DNA from: Mortierella alpina
Taxonomy: Eukaryota > Mortierellomycota > Mortierellomycetes > Mortierellales > Mortierellaceae
Length of the DNA stretch: 64,000 nt
Reading direction: 5' to 3'
NCBI GenBank assembly: GCA_029449245.1
Contig: JANATF010000004.1
Coordinates: 62,001-126,000, forward strand
Shown: in pieces, positions 19,814-29,949 of the stretch
How the letters are laid out: each line of letters begins with the position of its first letter
Position numbering within the stretch: position 1 is the first letter of the stretch
The notes under the pieces: generated by a model
The model's database searches: none
What the model was told of the DNA's origin: nothing
What the model saw: the letters and a program-made list of their open reading frames with translations, nothing else
Position numbers and translations under genes: made by a program

Positions 19814-22235
19814 ATGAACAAGCGAGACTATTCTTGAGCTTGAAGCCTCTTTACTTCTTTCGCCTTTGAGCTGAGCGAGGTCGAGACGTAGAGTGAGGGT
19901 GGACTTGTGGAGCAACCGCTGCGTCGAGTGAAGATGAAGGAGAGAGTACGGCGTGGTGGGGTGGATCCGGAGGAAGGTACAATATGGACCGGCGGGCTGA
20001 CAGAGAGATGATATAGACACGATTAACGAAGACGTGATCCTGAGAGTGGAGGAGAATGGCCAAGGGCAGAGAAACGGCGTCGAAGGGCGTGGGGAGAAGA
20101 GCGCAGAGTGCAGGAGAGTGAAGGGCGAAGGATGAGCAAGGACGAGAGAGTGAAGAGTGCAGAGTGAGGAAGGACGAGAGAAGAGAGACGACAGAGTGGA
20201 GGAGGAAGAGAAAAGAGTCAACAAACATCTCCACTGCCCACTCAGAAACGATGCTGCAGAAATAAGCACTAATGAGGACCAAAGACCGCACCAGAAAATA
20301 TACACTGGATGAGAGCCATTCGCCCTGCTGGCCACGGCCACGGCCCTATTCTGGCCCTGAGGCCAGCTCAAGGTTCACATCCGACTGCAGCACCTTGCGG
20401 TTTTGGGACAGACTGCACCAGCGGCGATTGCATCACCTCCACCTCTTGGCCCAACATCGGCTCTCGCCACTAATCATTTGTTGCTGTAACGCGTGCGTGG
20501 CACTAGACTCGCTCTGCTCTCGCATCTCCCCTCACGCTCACGGAGTAGGGATATCTGCATGTATTCCTGCCGTACATGCATGCCTTGCTACCTGCGTTGC
20601 CCGTTCCTTGTTCCTATCCCAAACAGATGAGGGCGCATGCTGTACATTTACCTTGAAAAGTCGCGACGCCTCGGGAGACCACTGCTGTCCTTGTGTTTCG
20701 CACTCCTGTTGACATTGGAGCTCGAGGCATTTGAGCTCGAGGCAGTTGAGTGGGTGCAGCAGGCAAATCACCAAGACACAAGCGCTCCGCCTTGCAGTAC
20801 ATGTTTCCTAAATACAACGATCTCTTCGGTCTTTGCGGTAATCCATCAGATCCGACCTTCACCAACAGGGGAAATTGAATGCTCATATTTCTGAGTTCGA
20901 TTGACCTGCACCGTGAGGAGGGTTCTTCCATGCAAGAGAATGATCAAGCTCTGTGTTTACCGGGCGACAACCATGAATGAGAAAAAAAAAATTCGGGTAA
21001 AAGGCGATGTTGTCGTGAGCAGTAGCAACAAGCGCTTGATTCTTTACTCTCCGGCTTCCCTGTCCCTGGCCCTGTCGTGGCCTCGGCCACCTTTTGACAA
21101 ACACTACAGTATTTTACAGTTTTTTTCTTTTTCCGCTCAATTACAATGGAGTCGCGTACATTGGCTGGCATATATAGCCGCGGAGTGGAGGCATGCCAAC
21201 GATTAGCCGCTGGCTGAATGAACGGAGCGCGAGGGCGGTGCTTCTATGATCCATGTACCTGTGGACATACCCTCGCCAGCACCCTGGCGATCCTCTCAAT
21301 AATTTGCCAATACAGTACTGTATTAATATTCACTCGAGCCGAGGTAAATTCACTCCCATCCCTGGTGGCACGATGGCAGCAGGTGGTTAGGTTGTCAGTT
21401 CCTGTCGCACATGGTGCTGCCCGCAGACCGTCACTACAGAATGAAAAGAGACATGGCTCACTTCAGGTTGAAATATTATTCCCTCCGACAAAACTGAGGA
21501 AGAGCTGGGCGCAAATGGGTTTCGTTCAAGAGTCGTCGCATTCTATGCTGTGCAAAAGTTGTTACTCCTGTACAGCAGCGAGCGAGCGGAGGTTAGTCCT
21601 GGTTTGGCGAGGAGGACTGAGGTCTATTTTTACAGAGATGTGCCTGAATCGGATTCATGTTCGCAACCAACTCCTCAGTGCACACCGCGCATACTGTAAC
21701 CATGGCCTCAGCTCCAGAAACCAAAGGAGGAGCGAGAGTGCACAACTGCGGGTGGGGAAGCGCAGGCGAGAGCGGCCACGATACTGTACATGGGGCGAGA
21801 GACAGGACAAGAGAGACTGGGTGCAGTGGGCGTCATGCAGGTGCTCGTTCGCGAAACTTCGCCCGGTGCCTATTTTTCACTCTCCACCAGGCACTTTTTA
21901 TCACTTTATCAACCCGATATCGCCTCGTTGTATCTTGCTCCTGCTTCTTCTTCAGGCACATCCCTCCCTTTCCAGCGCTCATCCATTGCCTCATCACCCT
22001 CCTTGCGCCTCATCCTCCGCCCTTCTTCGTCGATTCCCATCTGTCCTGCACCTCCTCTTCATCGTCTACTCTTCACGCCACCTTCAGACTTGACAGACGC
22101 TCGCTCTCGCCATTCACAATCGAGCCTGCCTGGTCTCCCCTCCAACTCGCCCACCGCCATCTGAGTAGACACGACTCCTCCTACTGCCAGTAGACACTCA
22201 CACACCCATAGCCAGCCACAGCCACAGAAGTACAG
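19814..22235. other. Large divergent intergenic region
   Basis: 2.4 kb between the divergent tetraspanin and CPS1-like genes, presumably holding both promoters and long leaders. The longest frames (19745-20371 minus, 21218-22093 plus) are C/T-biased leader shadows without family features. The last about 250 bp before 22236 are strongly C/T-rich. No RNA gene or transposon terminus was recognised. Confidence 0.45.
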
Positions 22236-23903
22236 ATGCTGTACCTGACCAAGGACCTGTTCCCGGTCTTTGTACCGCTGGGCGTGGTCGGGTTCTATCG
22301 GTACTTGTGGTTCGTCATCAAACTGCTGGCTTACTTCTTCTACCGGCCCATGATGCCAAAGTCCAACCCAACATACCGCCCAGAGTACGATGTCACCATC
22401 ATTGTGCCCACGATCGATGCCGGAGAGGAGTTCAAGGAGGCTGCTCATTCGTGGCTCGTCAACAACCCCAAGGAAATTATCATTATCACAGAAACAAAGA
22501 TGAAGGACGCCCTGCAAGAGCTCGCCAACTCTGTGGACCCTACAAGGATCCGAGTGCTGACGGTCCCAAAGGCCAACAAACGCCTGCAGATGGTCGAGGG
22601 CATTCGGAATACCACCAGCGAAATCATCGTCTTTGCAGACGACGACGCCATCTGGGCGCCCACCACTCTGGAGTACATTCTTGCCTGCTTCGAGGACCCC
22701 AACATGGGAGGCGTCGGCACCTCCCAAACCGTCAAATCCGTGGGTCGCTATCAGACAGTCTGGGAGGTTTTGGCAGGATTTCGACTAACCATCCGCAACA
22801 TTGAGATCGCAGCGTCGACCCATATCGATGGCGGTGTCTGCTGTCTCTCTGGACGTACGGCAGCCTACCGGACATGTATCCTGCAGGACCCCCAGTTCCA
22901 GTACGAGTTCACGCACGATTTTTGGCTTGGCAAGTACCCGCTCAACTCTGGCGACGACAAGTTCCTCACGCGCTGGATGGTCTATCAGGGCTGGAACACC
23001 TATATCCAGGTGTGCAAGGAGGCTGAGTTGCTCTCGACCTTCAAAAACAACTGGAGATTCGTCAAGCAAGTCCTTCGCTGGACTCGAAACACCTGGAGAT
23101 CTGACTTCCGATCCATGTTCATGGAGCGCAAGATCTGGAGTCGGCACCCTTACGTTGCGTTCACTATGATCGACAAGATCTTCAACCCCATCACGCTACT
23201 CTCAGGACCTATCTCTGTGATTGTTATGGCATGCCACGGCCAGTTCCATCTGCCCATCTGGGATATCATCATCTCGTACATTGTCTGGTTAATGATGACA
23301 AGAATCATCAAGTTGCTGCCTCACCTGTTCAAACGACCCCAAGACATCATCTGGGTACCAGCCTTCTTGGTCTTCGGCTACTACTTTGCGATTATGAAGA
23401 TCTACGCCCTTTTCACACTGCACGAGGTCGGATGGGGAACTCGCGCGGGAATCGATCAAACACCAGCAGAGCTGGCGCAGGAGAAGGAGAGGCAGCAATT
23501 GGAACAGGACCAGATGCAAAAGGACGTGGAGAAGCTGCAGTACCAGAGCGACCAAGATGCCACACAGGCAGCCATCAGTGCCGCCGCCGCCGCCGCTACA
23601 GCCACACAGTACGAGCAACCGGCGCGATCCAAAATGAGTGCCCATATGATACAAAGACCCGATTCGCCAGGCAGTGCCGAGTTGATCCATCACTTTAGTC
23701 GGCAACAGGAGCAGCAAAGACAGACAGCTGCCGCTGGTCGGCAGCATGTTGGTCCTTCTTCGAGGCGGCCGGAGGGTGTGGAAGGAGATGATGACCAGGA
23801 CGTGTATGAATATAATCAAGACGATGAGCTGGCTCAGTTCTTTGCACAGGCTGATGCAGCGCGTGCCAACATGGACCCGAGGGACAGCTATGGATCTAGA
23901 TAA
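22236..23903 (+). CDS. Cps1-like GT2 polysaccharide synthase
   Basis: An intronless 555-residue protein. An N-terminal membrane anchor (about 5-38, PVFVPLGVVGFYRYLWFVIKLL) is followed by a GT-A domain beginning YDVTIIVPTIDAG. Catalytic landmarks of processive family-2 synthases are present: DDD at 135-137, GDD at 239-241, and QVLRW (Q278-W282), the QxxRW product-binding motif. Several C-terminal spans follow (about 315-400), then a Gln/Ala-rich cytosolic tail. The pattern matches fungal Cps1/hyaluronan-synthase-like enzymes, which polymerise a sugar nucleotide while extruding the chain through the plasma membrane. The actual product (a hyaluronan-like or other cell-wall polymer) cannot be told from sequence. 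MLYLTKDLFPVF is the first in-frame ATG. Confidence 0.9.
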   Translation: MLYLTKDLFPVFVPLGVVGFYRYLWFVIKLLAYFFYRPMMPKSNPTYRPEYDVTIIVPTIDAGEEFKEAAHSWLVNNPKEIIIITETKMKDALQELANSVDPTRIRVLTVPKANKRLQMVEGIRNTTSEIIVFADDDAIWAPTTLEYILACFEDPNMGGVGTSQTVKSVGRYQTVWEVLAGFRLTIRNIEIAASTHIDGGVCCLSGRTAAYRTCILQDPQFQYEFTHDFWLGKYPLNSGDDKFLTRWMVYQGWNTYIQVCKEAELLSTFKNNWRFVKQVLRWTRNTWRSDFRSMFMERKIWSRHPYVAFTMIDKIFNPITLLSGPISVIVMACHGQFHLPIWDIIISYIVWLMMTRIIKLLPHLFKRPQDIIWVPAFLVFGYYFAIMKIYALFTLHEVGWGTRAGIDQTPAELAQEKERQQLEQDQMQKDVEKLQYQSDQDATQAAISAAAAAATATQYEQPARSKMSAHMIQRPDSPGSAELIHHFSRQQEQQRQTAAAGRQHVGPSSRRPEGVEGDDDQDVYEYNQDDELAQFFAQADAARANMDPRDSYGSR

Positions 23904-24141
23904 TCATCATTCTTCGGTCATAATGATCGATGGCAAAAATAAAGGCACCCTTCTTCCCCCCCCCCCCCTTTTCACTCTTCTTGCTCTTGCATTCATCCAT
24001 TGATTCATTCATTCATTCATTCATTCACGTTCTCCATCGTTTCATTCCACTCCATCTGGACATTGGACCAAAAGCAACTAGCAGGACAACGAAAGGGTAT
24101 CACGCAACAGTTACACCAGGAGCACGAGTTCCAGACCTGGC
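23904..24141. repeat. Short spacer with (ATTC)n microsatellite
   Basis: The spacer between the GT2 and MRS2-type genes contains a poly-C run (about 23957-23967) and a tetranucleotide (attc)n array at roughly 24002-24027. Confidence 0.8.
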
Positions 24142-25992
24142 ATGCTGAAAACAACGCCAAGCAAGGTTCGGTCACTATTGGATCTTTTGACGCGCTCAGC
24201 CTCCTTGTTCGTTCGAACGCAGAACCCGCACTCCACTAGTATTCATACAACACGCAGTGGGATCAGTGCACGGCCTCAACTTGCACAATGCCATCTCGGG
24301 GGGGTTGTTAGCGCAAGTACCCTTGCACAGAATGTGTTACACCACCGACACTCGATAGGAACGCGTCGTTTTTCCAGCATAGCAGCAGCAGGTAGCAGGA
24401 AAGCACTTGGGGAACCTCATCCTTGGTGTCGGATGCCATCCCGATTCTCCAACCACACAATCCAGAGGTTTTCGATCAAATCAAGCGCAGCGACACCGCC
24501 CCACGCGAGGCAGTTGAACACGAAAGGGGAACATATATCCGCACAAAGCAATATCGCAGATGCCGAAGTTGGCGATGGATCGGATGCAGCAGAAACACTG
24601 AAAAAGTCTTTGGCAGCTATCCCTCACTATGCGGTCAAGAACGAGATCAAGATGCGTATCACTGAGCTGGATTCCAAGGGCAGTATTATCAAAGTCACCG
24701 CTGGCGAGTTCTTGAAGTCAGACCTGTGCCAGCAGGTAATTGTGGTGGATGAACAACAAAAACGCATGCTTGAGTGGGACGGGTGATGCTATGGCCCTTT
24801 TTCATTTTTCTCACCCCACGGTGGTGTCACACCCCTCTTTCTGTCCCTTTGCGCTTAGCATGGATTGCACCCTCGCGACTTACGCAAGATTGATGGCGGG
24901 TTCAGCAACCAAATGCCCGTTGTACTCGTCAGGCCGGAGGTCATCCTCGTGAATCTCGGTCATATCAGAGCATTAATCAAAGCAGACCTTGTCATCCTAT
25001 TCGATTCACCCGACACGAAAGACCGCATAGAGGATTCGCCGTTTGTGAAAGACCTGCAAGGAAAGTTAAGGATGAGTACCAGCGACGCAAGAGGACAATC
25101 TTTTGAGTTCCGGTAAAGCAGGCATTCCTTCTATTCTCGCATGAGGCATTTTCGATCTGAAAATTGCAGTTTTGTTCTAAAAATGCACTCGTTTCCATAC
25201 CTTGGGGATGATTCTTGGTCAATAGAGCGCTGGAGGCGATATTTCTTTCGGTCGTAGCTTCGCTGCACGCAGAGATGGAAATCCTTGTCCATTTTGTCAC
25301 CAAGCTACTGGCGCACCTCGAGGAGGACATCAATCAGCATAAGCTGAAGGAGATGTTGCAGTATACCAAGAAGGTGGCCAGGTTCGAATCCAAGACGTTG
25401 CTGATCCGAAATGTCTTTGAAGAGCTATTAGATCAAGGTATTCAAACAAAAGTTTACAAGTCAACGACTGACAATACGACCCGCTTGCGCGTAGTGAAAC
25501 AGTTTTAACACTCCTTACTTCCTTGCCCTGACCCACTCTTCGGTATTGCATCAATGCGTTCATGCGTTCCTATCAGACGAGGATCTGGCTGCAATGTACC
25601 TGACGGAGAAAAAGGAAGGTCACCCTCGAGCCATTGATTCGCACGACGAGGCAGAGATCCTGTTGGAGGCGTACATGAAGCAAGTGGAAGAGATCGCCAA
25701 CGTAGTGTCGATTGTAAAACAGCAGATGCAGTCGACCGAGGACTACGTGAACGTGATTCTCGGGGCGAAGAGGAATCTCTTGCTCTTGTTCGAGCTCCGG
25801 ATCGCCATGGGGACGCTGGGGATATCAAGCGGAGCGATCATCGCAAGCATGTACGGCATGAATTTGCAGAATTATCTGGAGCATGATCCTCATGCATTTG
25901 CCCTCGTGTCTGCAAGTTGTCTAGGGGTCGGCGCCTTGGTGTTTACAGCATGCGCCAGGAAACTGACGGTATTGGCTCGGGGAACGACTTGA
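24142..25992 (+). CDS. MRS2: Mitochondrial Mg2+ channel, MRS2/CorA family
   Basis: Four exons: 24142-24735, 24859-25112, 25226-25437, 25577-25992, giving 491 aa (yeast Mrs2 470). The first about 90 residues are Arg/Ser-rich with almost no acids, consistent with a mitochondrial presequence. The CorA-type soluble domain follows (LHPRDLRKIDGGFSNQMPVVLVRPEVILVNLGHIRALI and a long helix HAEMEILVHFVTKLLAHLEEDI). TM1 spans about 430-450 and ends in the family signature YGMN at the pore mouth; TM2 follows (FALVSASCLGVGALVFTA). The protein forms pentameric channels that bring Mg2+ into the matrix across the inner membrane. The acidic loop after GMN (LEHD) is retained. Start 24142 is the first in-frame ATG; another in-frame Met downstream would shorten only the presequence. 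Introns are 113-139 nt, phases 0, 2, 1. Confidence 0.92.
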
Positions 25993-26085
25993 CGGTGGAT
26001 CGACTGTGTGATGGGCGATTAAATGAACTCTGGAGACACTTTAATGACTCCTGCCATGTGGTCGTGCTTTCGTGTTGCCGTGTTT

Positions 26086-27075
26086 TCATGTTGCCGTGCT
26101 TCCGTTGGAAGTCTGAAAGGTGCCTTGCATCAGAGCTCTGGTCATCAGGATGGCCTGCCGATACGCGAAGATGTCCAAGCCCTCCATGTTGCGGAAAATT
26201 TGTGCCTGGAGCCTCCAGTGCCCATCCTCGTACACAACCTCCCCAAAAAACTCGTAAAGCTGCCATTGCCGATAGTCGAAGGCGTTTAGTAGCTGCGTAT
26301 CGATCCATAGAATGACTCGGGGCGTTTGACTGGGCAGTGTGGGTTCAACCGTGGTCTGTTCGACGTTATCCGAAAGAGGCATTTCTTCATCCTTGAGATC
26401 AATAGAGCCGTAAGCCGTCGTCTGAGGGCGTCCCGCGTCTTCGTCAGGCGGCTCATCCCCATCACTCGCTTCTGTCAAGTCGATGAATCTGTTCGGCTCC
26501 TCGTAAACGTATAAATGATCCCGGTCATCACCGTAGATGATCTCATCTGCGTCCGAATCCTCCACATCGTCATCTGTTTCCCACAAATCAGGATCCTCCT
26601 GCGCGTGCTCCGTCTCTGTCAGGTCAACGACAGCGCCTGATTTGCTCGGTGCTGGAGAAGAACTTGATGGATCCGTCTTCACGATCCATTTCCCACTCTG
26701 ATCGCCAGCCGGGACTGAGGGGGCGTGAGCAGGTGCTTGGACTATATCGAATTTGGGATCCAGACGATGAAAGCAGGATTCCACCTTTGCGATCTGACGA
26801 CGTAGATCGTGCTCGACTAGTCTATGAATCGAAACAATGTGAAATCCAAAGCAAGGAGAGCAAAGGCGTGTGAATGCCTGCGTGATCTTCCAGTGTTCTT
26901 TGTGTTCTTCACTGCGCTGCAGTAAAGTCTCACTGTCTTCTGTCGCATCTCACCTTCCGAGGATCCTGTACATTCCTGCTTGTCGAACCCGTCGTGGATT
27001 GAGCTGTTTCAGCCTTTCGTGCAGCTCGTTCAGGAAGATCGGCTCCGATAGCTGAGTGCTGTATCTGTCACCCAT
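26086..27075 (-). CDS. TEN1-like OB-fold telomere protein with acidic insert
   Basis: Exons 26954-27075 and 26086-26821 (intron 132 nt, phase 2), 285 aa. The two outer parts together resemble the small OB-fold protein TEN1 of the CST (CDC13/CTC1-STN1-TEN1) complex. The N-terminal part is MYRILGRLVEHDLRRQIAKV, like the first OB strands. The C-terminal part reads VILWIDTQLLNAF, LYEFFGEVVYEDG, LQAQIFRNMEGLDIFAYRQAI, aligning by eye with the LVxPF, LYxxxGE and EGxNLxxxxQAI pattern of vertebrate TEN1. Between them (about 65-207) lies an acidic disordered insert absent from the approximately 120-aa family. It holds VVDLTE (105-110), FIDLTE (153-158) and SIDLKDEE, which look like SUMO-interaction motifs with acidic flanks. 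CST caps telomeres and assists C-strand fill-in. A longer start at 27267 is possible; 27075 gives a compact MGDRYS start. The assignment rests on pattern alone. Confidence 0.6.
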
Positions 27076-27984
27076 CTCTTGTCCATGCTGGTCTTGTGAA
27101 GAGGCGTGAATGAAAGGTCTGCCGACTGTATCTTGTCGCGTGTGCAATTGTGAGGTGTGAAAGAAGCACGATTTCGTTAACTTCCAGCAACCAAACCTAT
27201 GCCGTAACCGTTTCCTGAAGCTGCTCCCCCTCCGCTTACACCTCCGCGCAGATTCATCCACATACATACCACCTCACTCTCCTCTTCAACCCAGAGGCAT
27301 ATTACACTATCCTACGCACTTCTCATACAGAAAGACTCCCCAACCGCGCTGTATGGTCGCTGCAGGTGCTTGTTGTTGCGTGTAATCATCAAGAGACTCA
27401 GACCACCACTGGACACCTCCGCTGCTCTGGGTGGACATCAACAGTATGGCATGGATGCACTTACCCTGTGATCATGGAGGAACAGATCCTGTCGCGAGTG
27501 CACGCCTATGAAGTGTCTAAAGTGCCGTTGTGTCTCGCAAGAATGGAAAAGAGTGTAACGACAGTTAGTGCTGCAAGCCTTTCGTTTCGTGCAGGAGTAA
27601 ACAGACCGCAACTCGTTAATTGGCACCCACACCAGCACTGACAATTGCGCTCACTTTGACACCCTCTTTGGCCCAGCTGCTGTCGACACTCACATCTACG
27701 CTGGCTATTGCATCTGATTCTGACAGTGACTGAGCCTTGGAAATAGCACTCGCCTAGGCAGCTGACCAAGACCCTCGCGTAGGCACTGGCAATTGTACAA
27801 ATGCTGGAGTAGGCACCAACAGTTTGCCACGGACTAACTTACAATATGATTGTGGAGCGACAGAGTGCGTCGAGACGACATGAATACGCGGAGGAGTGCA
27901 CTCGAGGCCTGCGTAGAGGAAAAGTGTAGATGGGTGATGCATGCGTATGAGGGGGGTGCTCTTTCTCCTTGCACATGGGGTGTA

Positions 27985-28276
27985 CAGTCAATCGCCACCT
28001 TTTGTCATGAAGTATGACAAAAGGTAGGCACTATAACGAATCCGGCCTTTTCATTGGCCTAGAGGACTTTTCATTGAAGTTTTGTACTCTGTTTTCCGTG
28101 CCTTGGATGAAGGTCACGTAAGAGATTCCTCTGGACATCCATGCCATGCAATGGTGAAATCGTGGATTATAGAGTACAAAACTTCAATCAAAAGTCCTCT
28201 AGGCCAATGAAAAGGCCGGATTCGTTATAGTGCCTACCTTTTGTCATACTTCATGACAGAAGGGGGCGATTGACTG
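27985..28276. mobile_element. MITE with 106-bp terminal inverted repeats (pogo/mariner type)
   Basis: A 292-bp element. The left arm 27985-28090 and right arm 28171-28276 are inverted repeats of 106 bp with only a few mismatches, enclosing about 80 bp of unrelated sequence. The ends are CAGTCAATCGCC and its complement, and the element is bounded on both sides by TA (27983-27984 and 28277-28278). A TA target duplication with CAGT termini is the signature of Tc1/mariner-pogo elements. No transposase is encoded, so it is non-autonomous. The near-identity of the arms suggests a recent origin. Each arm also contains a small perfect hairpin (27998-28008 against 28014-28024). Confidence 0.85.
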
Positions 28277-29259
28277 TATATAGCTTAAGTGGATACAACT
28301 TATGGCTTTAGCTTACCACTTTCGCTTGGACCGATGTGGACTAGTAAAGTCAAAAATGAAAGAGATGGTACAGGCTTATTAGATGCCTCTTGCACGCGGC
28401 GATGGGGTATTCAAGTCCACAAGCAACATTCAGATGTAGTTTATGCTTACCTTCTTTCCTTGAGGCGACTAGTACTTGTGTATTACAAGAATAGCAAGTG
28501 AAGAGGCGCGTCAGCGTGTAAAAAGGTAGACTTTCAATCCCGAACGTTCATGAGAGGTTCGCATACACATCGCGGGAGCTTACCGTAGATGACTGGCCGA
28601 TGTAGACGGAGACGGGGGCCATCTGGTCTTACTCCTACCAGCGCGAGCTAATGACGATCGAAAAAAGAAAAGGTTACAAATATGCCTGTGAGAGAGCTAG
28701 TTCATATTTGTGAACAAGCATCATGTAGCAGCAAGAGAGAGAGTCCTAAAAACACGAGAAGCGAGGTGCATGCAAGAGGCATGTTTTTGGTTCATGAACA
28801 ACGGACTTTTGGTTACTGCAGTTCGTTTGCGACGCGTGCTTACATGATACCGTGGCACGGCCCCGCGCGTGCTCTTGAAGCATGCAGACAAACGGCCAAA
28901 GAGGGCGTTATGCGTGCTCGAGACGCATGTAGTTGAATTGACGCGTAGCGGGTATCGCGAATTAACTTTCGGGCGCGCTGCTCTTTTAGCCGTGATGGAA
29001 GGTTACTAAGAGTGGAGCCAAAGATGGATGAGTTGAACTTCCTTTCCAGTTGCGTGGGGGTAGAGCTAGTACCAGGTTTGTTGTTGTTGGAGTGGACGTG
29101 TACAACACTATGCGCTCGTTTGTTCGAGCCAGGAGTTGCGTTGAGGTGGGCGAATGAAAGCTAATTTGAAAGCTCATTGGAAAGCCAATGTAGGGAATGA
29201 GAGTTGAGTTCGCGCAACCCGACTTACTTTTCTAGGTTCCCGCCATGTCTGGAGCTCCC

Positions 29260-29548
29260 GTCAGTCTTGGGTGAATCTTGAGATGCAGCTTGACCGCGTC
29301 TTGAAAAGAAAAGCTTCGTCAAAGATGCTTATTGATTCCCAAGTTCACGGCATGGACAGAGTCAACGAGCCTGGACAGGTGGATCTTTTGAGAGCTAAGA
29401 GGTTTGAAGTTGAAGCATTTGTCAGTCTAGGGTGGATCTTGAGGTACAGTTTGTCTGCGTCTTGAAATCCAAAGCTTTTTCAAAGATGCTTTTTGTTTCC
29501 TCAGTTCACGGTGTAGCGAGGTTCAGCGAGCTTGGACTGGTAGATCTT
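29260..29548. repeat. Diverged tandem duplication, about 128-bp units, period 161
   Basis: Copy 1 (29260-29387) and copy 2 (29421-29548) share an ordered series of blocks: gtcagtct.gggtg.atctt, ctgcgtcttgaaa/ccgcgtcttgaaa, aaagatgctt, agttcacgg.gt, and a terminal gg/ag atctt. They appear clearly related but have diverged substantially. Function unknown. Confidence 0.7.
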
Positions 29549-29949
29549 GGCAACCATGAAGGTTGAAAGAGAGCTCTAAAGTGGTGGAGCTTACCTCGGC
29601 CTCCGCCTGAGAGAGTGAGATGATACGAGATGAGTGCTGCACAGGAGGAGAGGAAAGAAGATGCAGGGTCCATGCACTGAACCGGAAGCCTATAGTCCAG
29701 GCGTATTTAAGCCACCCTCGAAAACGACTGGCCCTTGTGTCTCAGGGGTAGAAACCGTTGTGCAAGGCTTCTTGCAGACTACTCATTCGCAGCCAAAATA
29801 CATAGCAGCCTCGGTCTTTATACATAGCAGCCTTGGTCTTTATTTCAAAGTCTGCTGACTGCCCACCTAATCGCGTTGGAGGCCAATCTAGAATATAATA
29901 GAATAGGGATATCGTGCTTGAAAGGCATTTCAGTGACCATGTGCCACGC

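Larger units (their letters stand above)
27076..29949. other. Gene-free accessory stretch
   Basis: About 2.9 kb with no supportable coding region. It holds a MITE (27985-28276), a divergent tandem duplication (29260-29548) and a cluster of donor-like GTAAG[CT] hexamers on the minus strand. Codon-like periodicity and family matches are absent. It may be a decayed gene or a non-coding transcript region. Confidence 0.5.

Noticed and set aside
21218-22093. 291-codon plus-strand frame upstream of the CPS1-like gene
   Set aside because: No family features, strong C/T leader bias at the end, and two overlapping frames of similar length.
22059-22727. 222-codon minus-strand frame
   Set aside because: Antisense shadow of the CPS1-like synthase.
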